Positions 26,729 to 33,717 of a stretch of 64,000 bases of DNA are shown here, piece by piece. Position 1 is the stretch's first letter. Each line of letters starts with the position of its first letter. The stretch is from an uncultured Acetatifactor sp. (lineage in GTDB: Bacteria > Bacillota > Clostridia > Lachnospirales > Lachnospiraceae). Below the pieces are notes generated by a model that ran no database searches, was not told the origin of the DNA, and worked only from the letters and a program-made list of their open reading frames with translations. The position numbers were made by a program, and so were the translations under genes. Location: NCBI GenBank assembly GCA_944384205.1, contig CALWSL010000005.1, positions 1-64,000 on the forward strand, given 5' to 3'.

Positions 26729-26874
26729 AGAGAATTGTTATGCAATTCTCTTGATTGCTATGCAATTCTCTCAGAATAAATTCAATGCCCGGGAAGAATC
26801 GCCAGGGATTCTTCCGGGTGAGACATAGCAATTCTTAGACTGCGTATTTTGCAGTCTTAGAATTGCTTCTCACC
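26729..26874 (-). repeat. Cluster of three intergenic hairpins between permease and GH65 genes
   Basis: Hairpin A: AGAGAATTG/CAATTCTCT (26729-26751), whose right arm lies in a 13-nt direct repeat (26739-26751 and 26759-26771). Hairpin B: 26789-26800 with 26807-26818, around GAAGAATC/GATTCTTC. Hairpin C: 17-nt arms 26827-26843 and 26851-26867 with one mismatch, extended by GGTGAGA/TCTCACC (817-823, 868-874). None is followed by a U-run on the minus strand. They look like RNA processing or stability elements that separate transporter from enzyme expression. Confidence 0.75.
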
Positions 26875-26877
26875 CTC

Positions 26878-27774
26878 TTACCCTTTGACCGCCCCTGATG
26901 CAGCGCCGTCCGTAATCTGCTTCTGGAAAATGATAAAAATAATCGTAGGAGGTATGATTGCAAAGAAGGAAGCTCTCAGTACGCTCACCGCATCCGTCGG
27001 GGTGTCCTTAAAGGAGAACAGTTTCACCATTACTGTCTCCATCGTGGTGTTGTCAGGCCATTTTGCCTGTTGCAGTACCAGATACGGAAGCAGGAAGTCG
27101 GACCATGCCGCCGTTACTGCAAAAATTGCTACCACCATAATAATAGGCTTGGATAAGGGCAGCATAATGCTCACAAACATTCTCCACACCCCGCAGCCGT
27201 CCAGCTTGGCAGCCTCTGTCAGTTCCTTTGGAATTTCCTCAAAAAACTGCTTGAACAGCATTACATAGAATGCGTTGGCGCCATAAACAAACCACAGCGG
27301 AATGAAACTTTTGCTCAAACCCAGATTGTTGATGTTTCTGAATAAAGGCACAATACTGATAATGCTGGGAATCAACAGACTCCACATTACCAGTCCCAAT
27401 GCAATCTTGTGTCCCTTCGGTTTTAACACACCGAGACCGTAAGCCAGCAGCCCGTTGAAAACAACGGCGCAAATCATAGCGCCCGCCACATGAATTAAGG
27501 AGTTCTTGTAATAGGTAGTAAATTTAAACGCATTCCAGGTTTCTGCCATGCGGCTCCACTCAAAGGCTTCCGGAAGGATACTCACCTCTCTGGTAAACTC
27601 CTTGATATCCTTAAAGCTTGCCAGAAAGACCCAGACTGCCGGAAACAGGCAGATACAAACCATGAGAATACAAATCAGCATAATAATGACTGCAATTACT
27701 TTGGTCTTCGGAGAACGGATATCATAACCACGGATAACGCCGTCCTTTTTATCTTTATATTTCTCAAAAAACAT
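26878..27774 (-). CDS. Carbohydrate ABC transporter permease (MalG type)
   Basis: 298 residues with six helices. The EAA loop is LTEAAKLDGCGVWRMFVSIMLP, and the C-terminus GAASGAVKG is typical of the MalG-side subunit. An RBS (GGAGAAGG) precedes the ATG. It lies 15 nt downstream of the MalF-type partner and is followed by a hairpin cluster before the GH65 genes. It belongs to the importer that supplies the GH65 phosphorylases. Confidence 0.92.
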   Translation of the reverse strand: MFFEKYKDKKDGVIRGYDIRSPKTKVIAVIIMLICILMVCICLFPAVWVFLASFKDIKEFTREVSILPEAFEWSRMAETWNAFKFTTYYKNSLIHVAGAMICAVVFNGLLAYGLGVLKPKGHKIALGLVMWSLLIPSIISIVPLFRNINNLGLSKSFIPLWFVYGANAFYVMLFKQFFEEIPKELTEAAKLDGCGVWRMFVSIMLPLSKPIIMVVAIFAVTAAWSDFLLPYLVLQQAKWPDNTTMETVMVKLFSFKDTPTDAVSVLRASFFAIIPPTIIFIIFQKQITDGAASGAVKG

Positions 27775-27789
27775 ATATCCTTCTCCTTT

Positions 27790-28686
27790 CTATTCGTCGT
27801 TTCTCTTTGCAGTAGCCTTCATATAGATGCCGCTTAAGACAATCAGAATCAGACTGACGATAACGGACAATGCAGAAGCCTTCGCCACGTTATAATCTCT
27901 GTAGCCGTAACGGTACATCAGCATCATCAGGGAGATACTTGCATTGTTCGGTCCGCCGTTCTTGAAAATCATTGGCTCGTACAGAATCTGGAACACGGAA
28001 ATAATCTGCATAATTAACATGGTCTTTGCAATTCCCGTGATACTTGGAATCGTAATATGTCGGATTCTCTGCATAATGCTTGCACCGTCAATGGTAGCCG
28101 CCTCATACAAATCGGGACTGATGCCGCTGATATTCGCCATATAAATCAGTGCGGTAGATCCTGCGCTTTTCCATGTCAATGTAATGATAATCAAGGGAAT
28201 CGTCCATTTTGGATTGTTCAGCCAGACCTGTGGTTCTATACCGAACCATCCTAGAATAATATTCAATACGCCTGTCTCGCCGGGCAGGAAGAAATAACTC
28301 CAAATCCAGATAGTTGCCAGAGAAGGCATAATATTGGGGAAATAGACGCCTACACGGAATAAGCTTTTGCCTCTGACAGTTTCCGAAATCAGAATCCCCA
28401 TAATAATCGGTACCAGAAAACCGATTATCAAAGACCAGAAGGTATAAGCAAAGGTATTCTTAAATGCCGCCATAAAATCCACATCGTTTACGACTGCTAT
28501 GTAATTTTTTAATCCTGCAAAACCGGTGACCTCATACATTTTGGTCGTGCAGAAAGATAATCTGATGTTTTCAATCAATGGTTCCCATACAAAAAAAGCA
28601 AACAATATCAGGGTCGGCAGCATCACAAGCCAGCCCATTAAATCTCTCTTTCTGAATTTTTCTTTTTTTACTTTTGCTGCTTTCAC
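27790..28686 (-). CDS. Carbohydrate ABC transporter permease (MalF type)
   Basis: 298 residues from the GTG at 28686, chosen because GGGAGG lies about 10 nt upstream; an ATG at 28761 would add 25 residues without a site. It has six helices and the EAA loop YEAATIDGASIMQRIRHITIP. It follows the binding-protein gene after a 155-nt spacer with a stem-loop. It forms the heterodimeric channel with the 26878-27774 product. The energising ATPase is not encoded nearby. Confidence 0.9.
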   Translation of the reverse strand: MKAAKVKKEKFRKRDLMGWLVMLPTLILFAFFVWEPLIENIRLSFCTTKMYEVTGFAGLKNYIAVVNDVDFMAAFKNTFAYTFWSLIIGFLVPIIMGILISETVRGKSLFRVGVYFPNIMPSLATIWIWSYFFLPGETGVLNIILGWFGIEPQVWLNNPKWTIPLIIITLTWKSAGSTALIYMANISGISPDLYEAATIDGASIMQRIRHITIPSITGIAKTMLIMQIISVFQILYEPMIFKNGGPNNASISLMMLMYRYGYRDYNVAKASALSVIVSLILIVLSGIYMKATAKRNDE

Positions 28687-28764
28687 GGTCACACACCTCC
28701 CATTTCCTATCAAGTTAATACCTTTTGTTTCCTTTTTTTCTATCGGAACAACCCTATTCATGAA

Positions 28765-28798
28765 GCATACCGGAAACCCTGAAGGACCTCCGGTATGC
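28765..28798 (-). other. Stem-loop between binding-protein and permease genes
   Basis: GCATACCGGA (28765-28774) pairs with TCCGGTATGC (28789-28798). There is no U-run on the minus strand. A hairpin at this place in sugar-importer operons usually protects the upstream mRNA, so that more binding protein than permease is made. Confidence 0.7.
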
Positions 28799-28840
28799 CC
28801 ATGTTGTTATTATTTTATAGAAGGATTTCTTATAATCTTA

Positions 28841-30331
28841 TTATTCAGCAGGATACTTGTCATCCAGAATCGCCTGATAATTGTCATTTGCCTGCTGCAT
28901 TAATGCTGCTACATCAGCGTTTTCATTAATAATAACTTCCTGCAGAACCTTGGTCAGCTCTGCGTACATATCCTGTGTCTCACCGGGCTCCTCAAGTCGC
29001 AGATTGCCATCAGATGCAGTAGCCTCAAAATAAGACTCGAACATCTTAGGATCAACGTTACCATACTCTTCTACAACTGCTGCCTCAGCATCCAGCACAT
29101 CCTGCGCTATCCAGCAAGGGAATCTCTGAAGAACAGGAACGCCCTGGGCAACTTTATTCTCAGCATCCGCCTTCATACCTGCAACTGCTGCCTCGGTTGC
29201 AACGGGAGCTTTACCCATAATTTCAAGATAATCCAAGGCTGCATTAATCTCTGCAGAAGTTGCGTCTTTAGAGAAGAAATACGGAGTACCGCCATACAGA
29301 GAATACTGTCCGCCGGGTCCTTCAGGAATAGGACACATAGCAAATTTGTCTAACGCAAGACCGTTAACCTGAGTAGGCTGCTGTACTGCATCGTTTGCGC
29401 CAATATACATTGCTGCACCGCCGGTACCCAACTGGGTAAAGCCGCTACCCCAGTCTTCATTCAGAGGGTCAGCAGTCAATACATCATACTCCCATTTCAG
29501 GGATTTTACATATTCCATAGCTGCAATTGCTTCGTCACTTGCTAAATTGGCAGTGAAGGTTCCGTCTGCATTCTCAGTACACAGGGTTGCGCCGAAGCAC
29601 CATGCAATATTGGAGAAGTGCCAGCCGCCGGAATTATCCTTAGCCAGTAAGCACAGACCTGCGAAACCTGTTTTTTCTTTGATTGTCTTTGCAGTTTCAG
29701 CCAATTCATCCCATGTCTTAGGATAGAGAGGGTAACCGTCTTCATCAACAAGTCCTGCTTCCTCAAACAGCTCCACATTGAGCATCAGACCAAGCGCATA
29801 ACCGTCACGGGGAATGCCGTATACTCTGCCATTGTCGTCAGAAAGCAGCTCTCTGATGGAAGGGTTCATAGCATCCAGCCATCCGCGTGCTTCCAATTCA
29901 TCGGTAATGTCTGCAATCGCACCCTGAGAAATCAGCTTCTGAGGCTCGGTAAACCAGGATTCAAAGATGGTAGGGCAGTTGCCGGATTCTACCATCGGCA
30001 TAAAGGTATCGGTTGAATATTTGTAATATGCAGGTACACAGGTTACATTGGGATGAAGCTCCGCCATAGTAGCTACATAGCCCTCGTGTACTGCGATATC
30101 CTCAGTCAGAGTATCCTCAGGCCAGATACCAAGTGTAATGGTAACAGCCTCTTCCGTGCTGTCAGCTTCTTCGGTAGATTCATCTGTCTCTACGCTGGAT
30201 TCAGCAGATGCTTCGCTGGAAGTGTCATTTGCAGAAGAACTGCTGTTGCTTGTCGTCTCGTCTCCGCACCCTGTCAGCATTGCCGCTGCCATCACTGTGC
30301 AAAGAAGCAGACTGATGAGTTTCTTTTTCAT
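28841..30331 (-). CDS. MalE-type extracellular solute-binding lipoprotein of the GH65 importer
   Basis: 496 residues. The signal peptide has lipobox MLTGC (Cys22), then a Ser/Glu-rich linker to about residue 60, then a family 1 binding domain (TLGIWPEDTL; ...GNCPTIFESWF; GRVYGIPRDGYALGLMLN). It is the first gene of an operon with two permeases and two GH65 phosphorylases. Two operators upstream match the site beside pgmB, so transport and phosphorolysis are controlled together. The ligand is probably an alpha-gluco-oligosaccharide, inferred from the GH65 genes. Confidence 0.9.
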   Translation of the reverse strand: MKKKLISLLLCTVMAAAMLTGCGDETTSNSSSSANDTSSEASAESSVETDESTEEADSTEEAVTITLGIWPEDTLTEDIAVHEGYVATMAELHPNVTCVPAYYKYSTDTFMPMVESGNCPTIFESWFTEPQKLISQGAIADITDELEARGWLDAMNPSIRELLSDDNGRVYGIPRDGYALGLMLNVELFEEAGLVDEDGYPLYPKTWDELAETAKTIKEKTGFAGLCLLAKDNSGGWHFSNIAWCFGATLCTENADGTFTANLASDEAIAAMEYVKSLKWEYDVLTADPLNEDWGSGFTQLGTGGAAMYIGANDAVQQPTQVNGLALDKFAMCPIPEGPGGQYSLYGGTPYFFSKDATSAEINAALDYLEIMGKAPVATEAAVAGMKADAENKVAQGVPVLQRFPCWIAQDVLDAEAAVVEEYGNVDPKMFESYFEATASDGNLRLEEPGETQDMYAELTKVLQEVIINENADVAALMQQANDNYQAILDDKYPAE

Positions 30332-30363
30332 AGTAACTCTCCCTTCTTAATTTATATACTTTG

Positions 30364-30379
30364 AGTTGAACGTTAAACT
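30364..30379. promoter_or_regulatory. LacI-type operator, proximal (AGTTGAACGTTAAACT)
   Basis: This 16-bp site differs from the perfect palindrome at 30495-30510 in one base. It lies 32 nt upstream of the binding-protein start, downstream of the probable promoter, the usual position for a road-block operator. Confidence 0.85.
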
Positions 30380-30494
30380 TCTTATGTAAACAAAATTCTC
30401 TACATTAACTGACAATAGTCTCTCTTGTTTCAGAATATGCAGGCGTTTGGGGATTTATACCATTTTATATTCCAATTGTCCTGTATTGCTTTGA

Positions 30495-30510
30495 AGTTTA
30501 ACGTTAAACT
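30495..30510. promoter_or_regulatory. LacI-type operator, distal (AGTTTAACGTTAAACT, perfect palindrome)
   Basis: A perfect 16-bp palindrome with central CG. It is centred 131 bp from the proximal site, a spacing that would allow DNA looping by a tetramer or two dimers. It shares its core with the operator beside lacI/pgmB at 21163. Confidence 0.87.
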
Positions 30511-30682
30511 AATATTAACATACTCTGATTTCATTGTCAATAGTACCAAAACTTACATATTAGACAAACTTTTTACTTGAAAAAGCCGATGCTTTCGTAT
30601 TAGCGTTGTGTAGTTTGCACAATTTGTTTACGTTTGACAAAACGGCAACATTATCTTAAATCCCTATTCTCATTACGCAATA

Positions 30683-31216
30683 CTATATTTTTCTCAACAA
30701 ATCCCATATCGTCATCTCATGTCCCCGTACTTTTGAAATTCTTCGATATTCATGTAAAGCTTTCTCTAAAACTCGCACATCTGAAAAATATCCTTTAACA
30801 AACTCATAACTTTTAACGTCTTTATGCTTTAAGTTTGACTTACAATAGCTGCTAGGCTTTAATCTCGGATTTTTTCTCGCTTCCTTTTCATAATCTTTAT
30901 ACTTGCCTTCATTGCAAATAATAAGTTTTTCAATTTCCGGGGCTGTTATTACATTTTTAACATCTACTTTATGTTTGTATGCCTTACTTAAATTAAATTT
31001 TTCACTTCGAGAATCATGAATCCAATAAATAGTAATTTTCTCCATATATGCTTTCCTTAAATATCTTTCTTCAAACTCTTTACCACTTCTGCATCTTAGC
31101 ACTTCCTCTTCAATTAAATCTTCCCGCTTGAAAACCAGTTTGTGATTATCAAGCAGCAAATCTAATATTGCCCTTTCAGCTCCGCCTTCACAAATACATG
31201 CTATATATTTTCCCAT
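30683..31216 (-). CDS. Small TOPRIM-like protein paired with an AAA ATPase (putative defence effector)
   Basis: 177 residues from the ATG at 31216, which has GGAGGG 8 nt upstream. The earlier ATG at 31231 overlaps the ATPase stop (TAATG) and itself contains the ribosome-binding site. The acidic motifs CEGGAE (9-14), HDSR (67-70) and TAPEIEKL (91-98) have the order and spacing of a TOPRIM-type nuclease (E, then DxR/DxD, then E). I do not recognise a named family. The arrangement resembles RloA/RloB, PARIS and split OLD systems, where a TOPRIM-type partner follows an ABC-type ATPase. Codon use is AT-rich compared with the flanks, which suggests transfer. Confidence 0.6.
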   Translation of the reverse strand: MGKYIACICEGGAERAILDLLLDNHKLVFKREDLIEEEVLRCRSGKEFEERYLRKAYMEKITIYWIHDSRSEKFNLSKAYKHKVDVKNVITAPEIEKLIICNEGKYKDYEKEARKNPRLKPSSYCKSNLKHKDVKSYEFVKGYFSDVRVLEKALHEYRRISKVRGHEMTIWDLLRKI

Positions 31217-31230
31217 ACCCAAGCCCTCCA

Positions 31231-32388
31231 TTACTCTACATTAATTAGGACTTTTTTCAACGCTATATAAGCTTCATATGCAGGCACGGTCCCCCCTAGA
31301 TAATCACTATCATAAACTTCACTCTTTTTAATATCATTTCTCTTTAAAATATTTGCCAGATTTTCTGCACTGATTCCCTCTTTATTTCTAACTACATAAA
31401 TACCATCATTTCTGTCAAATTCATCCAGCAACTCTGAATAATGGGTTGAAAATATAAGCGTTGCACCATTTTTATTTACTTTTTCATCCATAAAGAAGCG
31501 AATCAACGTAGCTACAATTTCTCTGTTAAAATGATTCTCTATTTCATCAATTATTAAATATCCTCCCTCAATAAATGCAAATGTCGCGCTCATAAATACA
31601 CCCAGTCCTTTTATTGTTCCTGAGGAAAGATAATTTTCCAGAACTCTCGGATTATTTATAACCACTTCCTCTTTTCCGTAAAATTTTAATCGAATATTTA
31701 CTTTTTTCTCTTTTAGACTACACAAAAGATATTCTATACTTGGATCTAAAAAAGTTAAGAGTTCTTTCGGAAATCGTCCCAAAACATTCAAAATATTATG
31801 ATCCGTCCATTCCAACATATCGTAAACAAAAAGACTCGTATTATGTTTTTTATTTTCTGCAACAATAATACTAACATCATCCATTAAATATTGCTCATTT
31901 TGATTCCTTTTTTCTCTTAAATCAGAATCACTGAAAGCAAATATACTTTTCTTTGTCTTTATTTTACTAATTTCTTTTGACCATATTTTCTCATCCCGAA
32001 TAACTAATTTCTCGCTTCCATCTATAACGTTCACTTCTTTTGCTATAAATGTCTCCAGCTTATTTGCACAATTTTCACTAAAAAAATATGATGTAATAAT
32101 GACTTGTTGATTAACATCTAAATCATTAAAAATTTCTTTCGATTTGATATTATTTATAGACTCATTATTCAGCATTTTCATAGCAAAAGAAATCGCTTTC
32201 AATATCGTTGTTTTTCCAGAGGCATTAATACCAACAAACGAGAGCGCTTTATTTACATATATATTTGAAAACACATTGTAAAGTTTCTCCTTATCATCAT
32301 CATTCACTCTTTGTTGTGCCACAAAATCTATATCTAATAATTCCTTAAAATGTGGCAACCCTTTTATAGTCAATTTTAAAAGTTTCAT
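31231..32388 (-). CDS. AAA/ABC-type ATPase, OLD/RloA-like (putative defence sensor)
   Basis: 385 residues. Walker A is GINASGKTT (53-61), the ABC-type signature region is YLSSGTIKGLG, Walker B is YLIIDEIENHF (D281, E282), and the switch His is in FSTHYSEL. This is the AAA_15/AAA_21 type of ATPase found in abortive-infection proteins (OLD, RloA, AbiL, AriA). No fused TOPRIM domain is present; the downstream gene supplies a TOPRIM-like protein, and the stop and the next ATG overlap (TAATG), so the two are translationally coupled. It has its own strong promoter and RBS (GGAGGGACT-ATG). Confidence 0.78.
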   Translation of the reverse strand: MKLLKLTIKGLPHFKELLDIDFVAQQRVNDDDKEKLYNVFSNIYVNKALSFVGINASGKTTILKAISFAMKMLNNESINNIKSKEIFNDLDVNQQVIITSYFFSENCANKLETFIAKEVNVIDGSEKLVIRDEKIWSKEISKIKTKKSIFAFSDSDLREKRNQNEQYLMDDVSIIVAENKKHNTSLFVYDMLEWTDHNILNVLGRFPKELLTFLDPSIEYLLCSLKEKKVNIRLKFYGKEEVVINNPRVLENYLSSGTIKGLGVFMSATFAFIEGGYLIIDEIENHFNREIVATLIRFFMDEKVNKNGATLIFSTHYSELLDEFDRNDGIYVVRNKEGISAENLANILKRNDIKKSEVYDSDYLGGTVPAYEAYIALKKVLINVE

Positions 32389-32432
32389 AGTCCCTCCGTT
32401 TTTAATTACATATTTAACGTTTTTATTTTCTT

Positions 32433-32461
32433 ATTATACCCGTTTTTAAATATATTTTCAA
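32433..32461 (-). promoter_or_regulatory. Promoter of the ATPase/TOPRIM-like operon
   Basis: On the minus strand TTGAAA (32461-32456), a 17-nt spacer, then TATAAT (32438-32433), 44 nt before the ATPase start. No operator-like palindrome overlaps it, so constitutive expression is plausible. Confidence 0.75.
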
Positions 32462-32529
32462 TAATTATTTACATATTATCTGTTTATATATTTCAATATA
32501 AGATTTCTCATAAATTAAACAGACATCCA

Positions 32530-33678
32530 CCTGGTATATTGCGCTCAATCGAGTTCACACCACCGTACATGCCGTTCGGCATACGGCGGTTCAACATAAC
32601 TTCAAAGCGTGACGCTCATTGTAATAGTCAAGACAGCTTATAACCCCTGCTTTCAGATACTTGCGGATTAGGGATTCTGTATTGCCATCGTTGATAATCT
32701 TGTGAACCAGGCTCATCAACTTGTCCTGCGGTACATTGTCAAAGAATTTCTCCAAGTCGATATCTACTATCCATTCATAACCATCGTTTAAATATACGAG
32801 CAGCTGCCTGGTTGCCATTTCACAGCTCCTGTTCGGTCTAAAGCCATAGCTCCATTCTGAAAACAATGGCTCACACATGGGGCTTATCACCTGCACCATA
32901 CCTTGCTGAATTACCCGGTCCATTACAGTCGGAATTCCCAGCTTTCTCACTCCACCATCCGGTTTGGGAATTTCCACCCTCCTGACCGGCTGTGGTTTGT
33001 ACTCCCTGCGCCTGATTTGATTCCTGATACTCTCCCAGTTCTCTTTGATATAATCGCCGAGTTCTTCAATCGTTATCTCATCTACTCCTCCTGCACCTTT
33101 GTTGGCGCAGACTCTTTTGTATGCGGCGTTCATGTTATCTTTGGACAGTATCTTTTCCAACAGTTCTGACATTGCCTTGTGTGCTTTCTCCTTTCCGTTT
33201 CCATGGATTCGCCCTAAGTTGTACAGTACCTGCTCATTTACGTTTTGCCCTTCCTGCTGTCGGGTATTCCATGGAGCATACATTTGATTACACAGTTACA
33301 TTGTTCAGCCCTTCAGCAACACCCATTTCAGGACTTTGCCTACTATGGCTTCTGCTGACTTCTCACAGTTCGTTGTTACTACGGTACATCTCCGCCTGTG
33401 AGACCTCACGGGATAAGCCTGCCAGTCTTTCCTCGTCTACCTGCCTGATTTACGCACATGGGTTACGGTTGCCTTTTGGACTTCGTTGTCTGCGGTCAGC
33501 TTATCCGCCATGTACGCCTTATATCAGGTTTCTGTCCGTCAGGCTACGATTTCGCTATCCCTTCTTCTCGCCTGTACCTCGCGATACAAACCTTGGGAGT
33601 CGCTATGGGGTTCGTCGGCAACTACGCCCCTTGTGGACTTTCACCACAGACTAACGGCATGCCCGTCATACGGCAAAC
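32530..33678 (-). mobile_element. Remnant of a group II intron inserted behind the aspS terminator (probable class C)
   Basis: On the minus strand the element starts shortly after the aspS terminator hairpin. It runs through a ~390-nt structured domain I-IV region (for example GGTGAAAGTCCACAAGG), the reverse-transcriptase ORF, and a domain V-like hairpin. That hairpin pairs ACCGCCGTATGCC with GGCATGTACGGTGGT and lies at about 32551-32594. Group IIC introns characteristically insert next to terminator hairpins. The internal part of the ORF is deleted, so this copy cannot move by itself. Outer boundaries are estimates. Confidence 0.75.
32591..33283 (-). pseudogene. Internally deleted group II intron reverse transcriptase/maturase
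   Basis: 230 residues, where complete proteins of this family have over 400. The N-terminal fingers and first palm motifs are intact: GAGGVDEITIEEL, YKPQPVRRVEIPKPDGG, RKLGIPTVMDRVIQQ, SYGFRPNRSC, VDIDLEKFFDNV. After KYLKAGVI it jumps to a C-terminal-like tail (YYNERHALKLC) directly before domain V. The YADD catalytic motif, the thumb and the X (maturase) domain are absent, so it is inactive. The reading frame is kept across the junction, which suggests an in-frame deletion. The true start is uncertain. Confidence 0.85.
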
Positions 33679-33711
33679 GCCCCTGACCTTCCTTCACAAA
33701 AGGTCAGGGGC
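33679..33711 (-). terminator. aspS terminator hairpin, intron insertion site
   Basis: GCCCCTGACCT pairs with AGGTCAGGGGC as an 11-bp perfect stem, 6 nt after the aspS stop. The following T-run is only GTTTG before intron sequence begins, as expected if a group IIC intron interrupted it. Confidence 0.85.
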
Positions 33712-33717
33712 ATCGTC

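Larger units (their letters stand above)
30332..30682. promoter_or_regulatory. AT-rich intergenic region holding the importer promoter and operators
   Basis: 351 nt without a credible gene. It contains the two LacI operators listed separately. On the minus strand TTGTCA and a TGTTTA/TACAT stretch lie about 17 nt apart, between the operators, as a tentative promoter. The right third belongs to the 3' flank of the accessory ATPase/TOPRIM-like pair, and no clear terminator hairpin is seen there. Confidence 0.5.

Noticed and set aside
26729-26874. CRISPR-like or IS-end interpretation of the hairpin cluster
   Set aside because: There is only one pair of 13-nt direct repeats, no regular spacers, and no transposase or target duplication.
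30332-30682. Attachment site or tRNA remnant bounding the accessory island
   Set aside because: No direct repeat or tRNA-like sequence was found on either side; the left border is simply the importer promoter region.
30683-32388. Naming the pair as PARIS (AriAB) or RloAB
   Set aside because: The gene order and ATPase type fit, but the small protein is much shorter than AriB or RloB and I cannot show homology by eye. Only the general class is claimed.
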